DNA of 64,000 bases from Piscicola geometra (taxonomy: Eukaryota > Annelida > Clitellata > Hirudinida > Piscicolidae). The position numbers and the translations under genes are program-made. Numbering within the stretch: position 1 is the first letter of the stretch; each line of letters starts with the position of its first letter. Below the pieces are notes generated by a model. That model worked only from the letters and a program-made list of their open reading frames with translations, made no database searches and was not told where the DNA came from. Shown here one piece after another: positions 15,001 to 28,400 of the stretch. The stretch covers positions 15,643,695 to 15,707,694 of the forward strand of contig OX030956.1 of assembly GCA_943735955.1 (NCBI GenBank), read 5' to 3'.

Positions 15001-18000
15001 AGCAACAAGAAGCAACAAGAAGCAACAAGAAGCAACAAGAAGCAACAAGAAGCAACAAGAAGCAACAACAAGCAACAAGAAGCAACAACAAGCAACAAGA
15101 AGCAACAACAAGCAACAACAAGCAACAACAAGCAACAACAAGCAACAACAAGCAACAACAAGCAACAACAAGCAACAAGAAGCAACAACAAGCAACAACA
15201 AGCAACAAGAAGCAACAAGAAGCAACAACAAGCAACAACAAGCAACAAGAAGCAACAAGAAGCAACAACAAGCAACAAGAAGCAACAAGAAGCAACAAGA
15301 AGCAACAAGAAGCAACAAGAAGCAACAAGAAGCAACAAGAAGCAACAAGAAGCAACAAGAAGCAACAAGAAGCAACAACAAGCAACAAGAAGCAACAAGA
15401 AGCAACAACAAGCAACAAGAAGCAACAACAAGCAACAAGAAGCAACAACAAGCAACAAGAAGCAACAACAAGCAACAAGAAGCAACAACAAGCAACAAGA
15501 AGCAACAACAAGCAACAAGAAGCAACAACAAGCAACAAGAAGCAACAACAAGCAACAACAAGCAACAACAAGCAACAACAAGCAACAAGAAGCAACAAGA
15601 AGCAACAAGAAGCAACAAGAAGCAACAAGAAGCAACAAGAAGCAACAAGAAGCAACAACAAACAACAACAAGCAACAACAAGCAACAACAAGCAACAACA
15701 AGCAACAACAAGCAACAACAAGCAACAACAAGCAACAACAAGCAACATCAAGCAACAACAAGCAACAAGAAGCAACAACAAGCAACAACAAGCAACAAGA
15801 AGCAACAAGAAGCAACAACAAGCAACAAGAAGCAACAAGAAGCAACAACAAGCAACAAGAAGCAACAAGAAGCAACAAGAAGCAACAAGAAACAACAAGA
15901 AGCAACAAGAAGCAACAAGAAGCAACAAGAAGCAACAAGAAGCAACAAGAAGCAACAAGAAGCAACAAGAAGCAACAAGAAGCAACAACGAGCAACAAGA
16001 AGCAACAACAAGCAACAACAAGCAACAACAAGCAACAACAAGCAACAAGAAGCAACAAGAAGCAACAACAAGCAACAACAAGCAACAACAAACAACAACA
16101 AGCAACAAGAAGCAACAAGAAGCAACAACAAGCAACAACAAGCAACAACAAGCAACAACAAGCAACAAGAAGCAACAAGAAGCAACAAGAAGCAACAAGA
16201 AGCAACAAGAAGCAACAACAAGCAACAACAAGCAACAACAAGCAACAACAAGCAACAAGAAGCAACAACAAGCAACAAGAAGCAACAAGAAGCAACAAGA
16301 AGCAACAAGAAGCAACAAGAAGCAACAACAAGCAACAAGAAGCAACAAGAAGCAACAACAAGCAACAAGAAGCAACAACAAGCAACAAGAAGCAACAACA
16401 AGCAACAAGAAGCAACAACAAGCAACAAGAAGCAACAACAAGCAACAAGAAGCAACAACAAGCAACAAGAAGCAACAACAAGCAACAAGAAGCAACAACA
16501 AGCAACAACAAGCAACAACAAGCAACAAGAAGCAACAAGAAGCAACAAGAAGCAACAAGAAGCAACAAGAAGCAACAAGAAGCAACAAGAAGCAACAACA
16601 AGCAACAACAAGCAACAACAAGCAACAACAAGCAACAACAAGCAACAACAAGCAACAACAAGCAACAACAAGCAACAACAAGCAACATCAAGCAACAACA
16701 AGCAACAAGAAGCAACAACAAGCAACAACAAGCAACAAGAAGCAACAAGAAGCAACAACAAGCAACAAGAAGCAACAAGAAGCAACAAGAAGCAACAAGA
16801 AGCAACAAGAAGCAACAAGAAGCAACAAGAAGCAACAACAAGCAACAACAAGCAACAACAAGCAACAAGAAGCAACAACAAGCAACAACAAGCAACAAGA
16901 AGCAACAAGAAGCAACAACAAGCAACAACAAGCAACAAGAAGCAACGAGGAGCAACAACAAGCAACAACAAGCAACAACAAGCAACAACAAGCAACAACA
17001 AGCAACAACAAGCAACATCAAGCAACAACAAGCAACAACAAGCAACAACAAGCAACAACAAGCAACAAGAAGCAACAAGAAGCAACAACAAGCAACAAGA
17101 AGCAACAAGAAGCAACAACAAGCAACAAGAAGCAACAAGAAGCAACAAGAAGCAACAAGAAACAACAAGAAGCAACAAGAAGCAACAAGAAGCAACAAGA
17201 AGCAACAAGAAGCAACAAGAAGCAACAAGAAGCAACAAGAAGCAACAACGAGCAACAAGAAGCAACAAGAAGCAACAAGAAGCAACAACAAGCAACAAGA
17301 AGCAACAAGAAGCAACAACAAGCAACAACAAGCAACAAGAAGCAACAAGAAGCAACAAGAAGCAACAAGAAGCAACAACAAGCAACAACAAGCAACAACA
17401 AGCAACAAGAAGCAACAAGAAGCAACAAGAAGCAACAAGAAGCAACAAGAAGCAACAAGAAGCAACAAGAAGCAACAAGAAGCAACAAGAAGCAACAAGA
17501 AGCAACAACAAGCAACAACAAGCAACAAGAAGCAACAACAAGCAACAACAAGCAACAACAAGCAACAACAAGCAACAAGAAGCAACAACAAGCAACAACA
17601 AGCAACAACAAGCAACAACAAGCAACAAGAAGCAACAAGAAGCAACAAGAAGCAACAAGAAGCAACAAGAAGCAACAACAAGCAACAACAAGCAACAACA
17701 AGCAACAAGAAGCAACAAGAAGCAACAAGAAGCAACAAGAAGCAACAAGAAGCAACAACAAGCAACAACAAGCAACAACAAGCAACAAGAAGCAACAAGA
17801 AGCAACAACAAGCAACAACAAGCAACAACAAGCAACAAGAAGCAACAAGAAGCAACAAGAAGCAACAACAAGCAACAACAAGCAACAACAAGCAACAAGA
17901 AGCAACAAGAAGCAACAAGAAGCAACAAGAAGCAACAACAAGCAACAACAAGCAACAACAAGCAACAACAAGCAACAACAAGCAACAACAAGCAACAAGA

Positions 18001-21000
18001 AGCAACAAGAAGCAACAAGAAGCAACAAGAAGCAACAACAAGCAACAACAAGCAACAAGAAGCAACAAGAAGCAACAACAAGCAACAACAAGCAACAACA
18101 AGCAACAACAAGCAACAACAAGCAACAAGAAGCAACAAGAAGCAACAAGAAGCAACAAGAAGCAACAACAAGCAACAACAAGCAACAACAAGCAACAACA
18201 AGCAACAAGAAGCAACAACAAGCAACAAGAAGCAACAAGAAGCAACAACAAGCAACAAGAAGCAACAAGAAGCAACAAGAAGCAACAAGAAACAACAAGA
18301 AGCAACAAGAAGCAACAAGAAGCAACAAGAAGCAACAAGAAGCAACAAGAAGCAACAAGAAGCAACAAGAAGCAACAAGAAGCAACAACGAGCAACAAGA
18401 AGCAACAAGAAGCAACAAGAAGCAACAACAAGCAACAAGAAACAACAAGAAGCAACAACAAGCAACAACAAGCAACAAGAAGCAACAAGAAGCAACAAGA
18501 AGCAACAAGAAACAACAACAAGCAACAACAAGCAACAACAAGCAACAAGAAGCAACAAGAAGCAACAAGAAGCAACAAGAAGCAACAAGAAGCAACAAGA
18601 AGCAACAAGAAGCAACAAGAAGCAACAAGAAGCAACAACAAGCAACAACAAGCAACAAGAAGCAACAAGAAGCAACAAGAAGCAACAAGAAGCAACAAGA
18701 AGCAACAAGAAGCAACAAGAAGCAACAACAAGCAACAACAAGCAACAACAAGCAACAAGAAGCAACAAGAAGCAACAAGAAGCAACAAGAAGCAACAAGA
18801 AGCAACAAGAAGCAACAAGAAGCAACAACAAGCAACAACAAGCAACAAGAAGCAACAAGAAGCAACAACAAGCAACAACAAGCAACAACAAGCAACAAGA
18901 AGCAACAAGAAGCAACAAGAAGCAACAACAAGCAACAACAAGCAACAACAAGCAACAAGAAGCAACAAGAAGCAACAAGAAGCAACAACAAGCAACAACA
19001 AGCAACAACAAGCAACAACAAGCAACAACAAGCAACAACAAGCAACAAGAAGCAACAAGAAGCAACAAGAAGCAACAAGAAGCAACAACAAGCAACAACA
19101 AGCAACAAGAAGCAACAAGAAGCAACAACAAGCAACAACAAGCAACAAGAAGCAACAACAAGCAACAACAAGCAACAACAAGCAACAAGAAGCAACAAGA
19201 AGCAACAAGAAGCAACAACAAGCAACAACAAGCAACAACAAGCAACAACAAGCAACAAGAAGCAACAAGAAGCAACAAGAAGCAACAAGAAGCAACAAGA
19301 AGCAACAAGAAGCAACAACAAGCAACAAGAAGCAACAAGAAGCAACAACAAGCAACAAGAAGCAACAAGAAGCAACAAGAAGCAACAAGAAGCAACAAGA
19401 AGCAACAACAAGCAACAACAAGCAACAAGAAGCAACAACAAGCAACAAGAAGCAACAACAAGCAACAAGAAGCAACAACAAGCAACAAGAAGCAACAACA
19501 AGCAACAACAAGCAACAACAAGCAACAACAAGCAACAACAAGCAACAACAAGCAACAACAAGCAACAACAAGCAACAACAAGCAAAAAGAAGCAACAAGA
19601 AGCAACAACAAGCAACAACAAGCAACAACAAGCAACAACAAGCAACAAGAAGCAACAAGAAGCAACAAGAAGCAACAAGAAGCAACAAGAAGCAACAAGA
19701 AGCAACAAGAAGCAACAAGAAGCAACAACGAGCAACAAGAAGCAACAACAAGCAACAACAAGCAACAACAAGCAACAACAAGCAACAAGAAGCAACAAGA
19801 AGCAACAACAAGCAACAAGAAGCAACAACAAGCAACAACAAGCAACAAGAAGCAACAAGAAGCAACAACAAGCAACAACAAGCAACAAGAAGCAACGAGA
19901 AGCAACAACAAGCAACAACAAGCAACAACAAGCAACAACAAGCAACAAGAAGCAACAAGAAGCAACAACAAGCAACAACAAGCAACAAGAAGCAACAAGA
20001 AGCAACAAGAAGCAACAAGAAACAACAACAAGCAACAACAAGCAACAACAAGCAACAAGAAGCAACAAGAAGCAACAAGAAGCAACAAGAAGCAACAAGA
20101 AGCAACAAGAAGCAACAAGAAGCAACAAGAAGCAACAAGAAGCAACAAGAAGCAACAACAAGCAACAACAAGCAACAAGAAGCAACAAGAAGCAACAAGA
20201 AGCAACAAGAAGCAACAAGAAGCAACAAGAAGCAACAAGAAGCAACAACAAGCAACAACAAGCAACAACAAGCAACAAGAAGCAACAAGAAGCAACAAGA
20301 AGCAACAAGAAGCAACAAGAAGCAACAAGAAGCAACAAGAAGCAACAACAAGCAACAACAAGCAACAAGAAGCAACAAGAAGCAACAACAAGCAACAACA
20401 AGCAACAACAAGCAACAAGAAGCAACAAGAAGCAACAAGAAGCAACAACAAGCAACAACAAGCAACAACAAGCAACAAGAAGCAACAAGAAGCAACAAGA
20501 AGCAACAACAAGCAACAACAAGCAACAACAAGCAACAACAAGCAACAACAAGCAACAACAAGCAACAACAAGCAACAACAAGCAACAAGAAGCAACAAGA
20601 AGCAACAAGAAGCAACAAGAAGCAACAACAAGCAACAACAAGCAACAAGAAGCAACAAGAAGCAACAACAAGCAACAACAAGCAACAAGAAGCAACAACA
20701 AGCAACAACAAGCAACAAGAAGCAACAAGAAGCAACAAGAAGCAACAACAAGCAACAACAAGCAACAACAAGCAACAACAAGCAACAACAAGCAACAAGA
20801 AGCAACAAGAAGCAACAAGAAGCAACAAGAAGCAACAACAAGCAACAACAAGCAACAAGAAGCAACAAGAAGCAACAACAAGCAACAAGAAGCAACAAGA
20901 AGCAACAAGAAGCAACAAGAAGCAACAAGAAGCAACAAGAAGCAACAACAAGCAACAAGAAGCAACAACAAGCAACAAGAAGCAACAACAAGCAACAAGA

Positions 21001-24000
21001 AGCAACAACAAGCAACAAGAAGCAACAACAAGCAACAAGAAGCAACAACAAGCAACAACAAGCAACAACAAGCAACAACAAGCAACAACAAGCAACAACA
21101 AGCAAAAAGAAGCAACAAGAAGCAACAACAAGCAACAACAAGCAACAACAAGCAACAACAAGCAACAAGAAGCAACAAGAAGCAACAAGAAGCAACAAGA
21201 AGCAACAAGAAGCAACAAGAAGCAACAAGAAGCAACAAGAAGCAACAACGAGCAACAAGAAGCAACAACAAGCAACAACAAGCAACAACAAGCAACAACA
21301 AGCAACAAGAAGCAACAAGAAGCAACAACAAGCAACAAGAAGCAACAACAAGCAACAACAAGCAACAAGAAGCAACAAGAAGCAACAACAAGCAACAACA
21401 AGCAACAAGAAGCAACGAGAAGCAACAACAAGCAACAACAAGCAACAACAAGCAACAACAAGCAACAAGAAGCAACAAGAAGCAACAACAAGCAACAACA
21501 AGCAACAAGAAGCAACAAGAAGCAACAAGAAGCAACAACAAGCAACAACAAGCAACAACAAGCAACAACAAGCAACAACAAGCAACAACAAGCAACAAGA
21601 AGCAACAAGAAGCAACAACAAGCAACAACAAGCAACAACAAGCAACAACAAGCAACAAGAAGCAACAACAAGCAACAACAAGCAACAAGAAGCAACAAGA
21701 AGCAACAACAAGTAACAACAAGCAACAAGAAGCAACAAGAAGCAACAACAAGCAACAAGAAGCAACAAGAAGCAACAAGAAGCAACAACAAGCAACAACA
21801 AGCAACAACAAGCAACAACAAGCAACAAGAAGCAACAAGAAGCAACAAGAAACAACAAGAAGCAACAAGAAGCAACAAGAAGCAACAACAAGCAACAACA
21901 AGCAACAACAAGCAACAAGAAGCAACAAGAAGCAACAAGAAGCAACAAGAAGCAACAAGAAGCAACAAGAAGCAACAAGAAGCAACAAGAAGCAACAAGA
22001 AGCAACAAGAAGCAACAAGAAGCAACAAGAAGCAACAAGAAGCAACAAGAAGCAACAAGAAGCAACAAGAAGCAACAAGAAGCAACAACAAGCAACAAGA
22101 AGCAACAAGAAGCAACAAGAAGCAACAAGAAGCAACAAGAAGCAACAACAAGCAACAACAAGCTACAACAAGCAACAAGAAGCAACAACAAGCAACAAGA
22201 AGCAACAAGAAGCAACAAGAAGCAACAAGAAGCAACAACAAGCAACAACAAGCTACAACAAGCAACAAGAAGCAACAACAAGCAACAAGAAGCAACAACA
22301 AGCAACAACAAGCAACAAGAAGCAACAAGAAGCAACAAGAAGCAACAAGAAGCAACAACAAGCAACAAGAAGCAACAACAAGCAACAACAAGCAACAAGA
22401 AGCAACAACAAGTAACAAGAAGCAACAAGAAGCAACAAGAAGCAACAAGAAGCAACAACAAGCAACAACAAGCAACAACAAGCAACAACAAGCAACAACA
22501 AGCAACAACAAGCAACAAGAAGCAACAAGAAGCAACAAGAAGCAACAAGAAGCAACAAGAAGCAACAAGAAGCAACAAGAAGCAACAAGAAGCAACAACA
22601 AGCAACAACAAGCAACAACAAGCAACAACAAGCAACAACAAGCAACAACAAGCAACAACAAGCAACAACAAGCAACAACAAGCAACAACAAGCAACATCA
22701 AGCAACAACAAGCAACAAAAAGCAACAAATAGCAACAACAAGCAACAAGAAGCAACAAGAAGCAACAACAAGCAACAAGAAGCAACAAGAAGCAACAAGA
22801 AGCAACAAGAAGCAACAAGAAGCAACAAGAAGCAACAAGAAGCAACAACAAGCAACAAGAAGCAACAAGAAGCAACAACAAGCAACAACAAGCAACAAGA
22901 AGCAACAAGAAGCAACAACAAGCAACAACAAGCAACAACAAGCAACAAGAAGCAACAACAAGCAACAACAAGCAACAAGAAGCAACGAGAAGCAACAAGA
23001 AGCAACAACAAGCAACAAGAAGCAACAAGAAGCAACAACAAGCAACAAGAAGCAACAAGAAGCAACAAGAAGCAACAAAAAGCAACAACAAGCAACAACA
23101 AGCAACAACAAGCAACAACAAGCAACAAGAAGCAACAACAAGCAACAACAAGCAACAAGAAGCAACAACAAGCAACAACAAGCAACAACAAGCAACAACA
23201 AGCAACAAGAAGCAACAAGAAGCAACAACAAGCAACAACAAGCAACAAGAAGCAACAAGAAGCAACAACAAGCAACAAGAAGCAACAAGAAGCAACAAGA
23301 AGCAACAACAAGCAACAAGAAGCAACAAGAAGCAACAAGAAGCAACAACAAGCAACAACAAGCAACAACAAGCAACAACAAGCAACAAGAAACAACAACA
23401 AGCAACAAGAAGCAACAAGAAGCAACAACAAGCAACAAGAAGCAACAAAAAGCAACAAGAAGCAACAACAAGCAACAAGAAGCAACAAGAAGCAACAAGA
23501 AGCAACAAGAAGCAACAAGAAGCAACAAGAAGCAACAAGAAGCAACAAGAAGCAACAAGAAGCAACAAGAAGCAACAAGAAGCAACAAGAAGCAACAACA
23601 AGCAACAACAAGCTACAACAAGCAACAACAAGCAACAACAAGCAACAACAAGCAACAACAAGCAACAACAAGCAACAAGAAGCAACAAGAAGCAACAAGA
23701 AGCAACAAGAAGCAACAAGAAGCAACAACAAGCAACAACAAGCTACAACAAGCAACAAGAAGCAACAACAAGCAACAAAAAGCAACAAGAAGCAACAACA
23801 AGCAACAACAAGCAACAAGAAGCAACAAGAAGCAACAAGAAGCAACAAGAAGCAACAAGAAGCAACAAGAAGCAACAACAAGCAACAAGAAGCAACAACA
23901 AGTAACAAGAAGCAACAAGAAGCAACAAGAAGCAACAAGAAGCAACAAGAAGCAACAACAAGCAACAACAAGCAACAACAAGCAACAAGAAGCAACAACA

Positions 24001-25440
24001 AGCAACAAGAAGCAACAACAAGCAACAAGAAGCAACAAGAAGCAACAAGAAGCAACAAGAAGCAACAAGAAGCAACAAGAAGCAACAAGAAGCAACAACA
24101 AGCAACAAGAAGCAACAAGAAGCAACAACAAGCAACAACAAGCAACAAGAAGCAACAAGAAGCAACAAGAAGCAACAAGAAGCAACAAGAAGCAACAAGA
24201 AGCAACAAGAAGCAACAAGAAGCAACAAGAAGCAACAACAAGCAACAACAAGCAACAAGAAGCAACAAGAAGCAACAACAAGCAACAACAAGCAACAACA
24301 AGCAACAAGAAGCAACAACAAGCAACAACAAGCAACAACAAGCAACAACAAGCAACAAGAAGCAACAAGAAGCAACAAGAAGCAACAAGAAGCAACAAGA
24401 AGCAACAAGAAGCAACAAGAAGCAACAACAAGCAACAACAAGCAACAACAAGCAACAAGAAGCAACAAGAAGCAACAAGAAGCAACAAGAAGCAACAACC
24501 AGCAACAAGAAGCAACAACCAGCAACAACAAGCAACAACAAGCAACAAGAAGCAACAACAAGCAACAACAAGCAACAAGAAGCAACAACAAGCAACAACA
24601 AGCAACAAGAAGCAACAAGAAGCAACAAGAAGCAACAACAAGCAACAACAAGCAACAACAAGCAACAACAAGCAACAACAAGCAACAAGAAGCAACAAGA
24701 AGCAACAAGAAGCAACAAGAAGCAACAAGAAGCAACAAGAAGCAACAAGAAGCAACAACAAGCAACAACAAGCAACAACAAGCAACAAGAAGCAACAAGA
24801 AGCAACAACAAGCAACAACAAGCAACAACAAGCAACAAGAAGCAACAACAAGCAACAAGAAGCAACAACAAGCAACAAAAAGCAACAACAAGCAACAACA
24901 AGCAACAACAAGCAACAAGAAGCAACAACAAGCAACAACAAGCAACAACAAGCAACAACAAGCAACAAGAAGCAACAACAAGCCACAACAAGCAACAAGA
25001 AGCAACAAGAAGCAACAAGAAGCAACAAGAAGCAACAAGAAGCAACAAGAAGCAACAAGAAGCAACAAGAAGCAACAAGAAGCAACAACAAGCAACAAGA
25101 AGCAACAAGAAGCAACAAGAAGCAACAAGAAGCAACAAGAAGCAACAAGAAGCAACAAGAAGCAACAAGAAGCAACAAGAAGCAACAAGAAGCAACAAGA
25201 AGCAACAAGAAGCAACAAGAAGCAACAACAAGCAACAAGAAGCAACAAGAAGCAACAAGAAGCAACAACAAGCAACAAGAAGCAACAACAAGCAACAAGA
25301 AGCAACAACAAGCAACAACAAGCAACAAGAAGCAACAAGAAGCAACAAGAAGCAACAAGAAGCAACAACAAGCAACAAGAAGCAACAAGAAGCAACAAGA
25401 AGCAACAACAAGCAACAACAAGCAACAACAAGCAACAACA

Positions 25441-25483
25441 AGCAACTAGAAGCAACAAGAAGCTACAAGAAGCAACAACAAGA
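25441..25483. repeat. phase-shift signature 1 in the decamer satellite
   Basis: Here the order is agcaactaga, agcaacaaga, agctacaaga, then a 13-bp unit (agcaacaacaaga) that shifts the 10-bp register by 3. The same ordered set of rare variants recurs at 32,634, 7,193 bp away, which points to duplication of a long segment of the array. Confidence 0.9.
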
Positions 25484-28400
25484 AGCAACAAGAAGCAACA
25501 AGAAGCAACAAGAAGCAACAAGAAGCAACAACAAGCAACAAGAAGCAACAAGAAGCAACAAGAAGCAACAAGAAGCAACAAGAAGCAACAACAAGCAACA
25601 ACAAGCAACAACAAGCAACAAGAAGCAACAAGAAGCAACAAGAAGCAACAAGAAGCAACAAGAAGCAACAAGAAGCAACAAGAAGCAACAACAAGCAACA
25701 AGAAGCAACAAGAAGCAACAAGAAGCAACAAGAAGCAACAAGAAGCAACAACAAGCAACAACAAGCAACAAGAAGCAACAACAAGCAACAACAAGCAACA
25801 AGAAGCAACAAGAAGCAACAACAAGCAACAACAAGCAACAAGAAGCAACAACAAGCAACAAGAAGCAACAACAAGCAACAAGAAGCAACAAGAAGCAACA
25901 AGAAGCAACAAGAAGCAACAACAAGCAACAACAAGCAACAACAAGCAACAACAAGCAACAAGAAGCAACAAGAAGCAACAAGAAGCAACAAGAAGCAACA
26001 AGAAGCAACAAGAAGCAACAAGAAGCAACAACAAGCAACAACAAGCAACAAGAAGCAACAAGAAGCAACAACAAGCAACAACAAGCAACAAGAAGCAACA
26101 AGAAGCAACAAGAAGCAACAACAAGCAACAACAAGCAACAACAAGCAACAACAAGCAACAAGAAGCAACAAGAAGCAACAAGAAGCAACAAGAAGCAACA
26201 AGAAGCAACAAGAAGCAACAAGAAGCAACAACAAGCAACAAGAAGCAACAACAAGCAACAAGAAGCAACAAGAAGCAACAACAAGCAACAACAAGCAACA
26301 ACAAGCAACAAGAAGCAACAAGAAGCAACAACAAGCAACAACAAGCAACAACAAGCAACAAGAAGCAACAAGAAGCAACAAGAAGCAACAAGAAGCAACA
26401 AGAAGCAACAAGAAGCAACAAGAAGCAACAAGAAGCAACAAGAAGCAACAACAAGCAACAACAAGCAACAACAAGCAACAAGAAGCAACAAGAAGCAACA
26501 AGAAGCAACAAGAAGCAACAAGAAGCAACAAGAAGCAACAAGAAGCAACAAGAAGCAACAAGAAGCAACAACAAGCAACAACAAGCAACAACAAGCTACA
26601 ACAAGCAACAACAAGCAACAACAAGCAACAACAAGCAACAACAAGCAACAACAAGCAACAAGAAGCAACAAGAAGCAACAAGAAGCAACAAGAAGCAACA
26701 ACAAGCAACAACAAGCAACAACAAGCTACAACAAGCAACAAGAAGCAACAACAAGCAACAAGAAGCAACAAGAAGCAACAACAAGCAACAACAAGCAACA
26801 AGAAGCAACAAGAAGCAACAAGAAGCAACAAGAAGCAACAAGAAGCAACAACAAGCAACAACAAGCAACAAGAAGCAACAACAAGTAACAAGAAGCAACA
26901 AGAAGCAACAAGAAGCAACAAGAAGCAACAAGAAGCAACAACAAGCAACAACAAGCAACAACAAGCAACAAGAAGCAACAACAAGCAACAAGAAGCAACA
27001 ACAAGCAACAAGAAGCAACAAGAAGCAACAAGAAGCAACAAGAAGCAACAAGAAGCAACAAGAAGCAACAACAAGCAACAACAAGCAACAAGAAGCAACA
27101 ACAAGCAACAACAAGCAACAACAAGCAACAAGAAGCAACAAGAAGCAACAAGAAGCAACAAGAAGCAACAACAAGCAACAACAAGCAACAACAAGCAACA
27201 AGAAGCAACAAGAAGCAACAAGAAGCAACAAGAAGCAACAAGAAGCAACAAGAAGCAACAAGAAGCAACAAGAAGCAACAACAAGCAACAACAAGCAACA
27301 ACAAGCAACAAGAAGCAACAAGAAGCAACAACAAGCAACAACAAGCAACAACAAGCAACAAGAAGCAACAACAAGCAACAACAAGCAACAACAAGCAACA
27401 ACAAGCAACAAGAAGCAACAAGAAGCAACAAGAAGCAACAAGAAGCAACAAGAAGCAACAAGAAGCAACAAGAAGCAACAACAAGCAACAACAAGCAACA
27501 ACAAGCAACAAGAAGCAACAAGAAGCAACAAGAAGCAACAAGAAGCAACAAGAAGCAACAAGAAGCAACAACAAGCAACAACAAGCAACAAGAAGCAACA
27601 ACAAGCAACAACAAGCAACAACAAGCAACAACAAGCAACAAGAAGCAACAAGAAGCAACAAGAAGCAACAACAAGCAACAACAAGCAACAAGAAGCAACA
27701 AGAAGCAACAAGAAGCAACAAGAAGCAACAAGAAGCAACAAGAAGCAACAACAAGCAACAAGAAGCAACAACAAGTAACAAGAAGCAACAAGATGCAACA
27801 AGAAGCAACAAGAAGCAACAAGAAGCAACAACAAGCAACAACAAGCAACAACAAGCAACAAGAAGCAACAACAAGCAACAAGAAGCAACAACAAGCAACA
27901 AGAAGCAACAAGAAGCAACAAGAAGCAACAAGAAGCAACAAGAAGCAACAAGAAGCAACAACAAGCAACAACAAGCAACAAGAAGCAACAAGAAGCAACA
28001 ACAAGCAACAACAAGCAACAACAAGCAACAAGAAGCAACAAGAAGCAACAAGAAGCAACAAGAAGCAACAACAAGCAACAACAAGCAACAACAAGCAACA
28101 AGAAGCAACAAGAAGCAACAAGAAGCAACAAGAAGCAACAAGAAGCAACAAGAAGCAACAAGAAGCAACAAGAAGCAACAACAAGCAACAACAAGCAACA
28201 AGAAGCAACAAGAAGCAACAACAAGCAACAACAAGCAACAACAAGCAACAACAAGCAACAACAAGCAACAACAAGCAACAACAAGCAACAAGAAGCAACA
28301 ACAAGCAACAACAAGCAACAAGAAGCAACAAGAAGCAACAACAAGCAACAACAAGCAACAAGAAGCAACAAGAAGCAACAAGAAGCAACAAGAAGCAACA

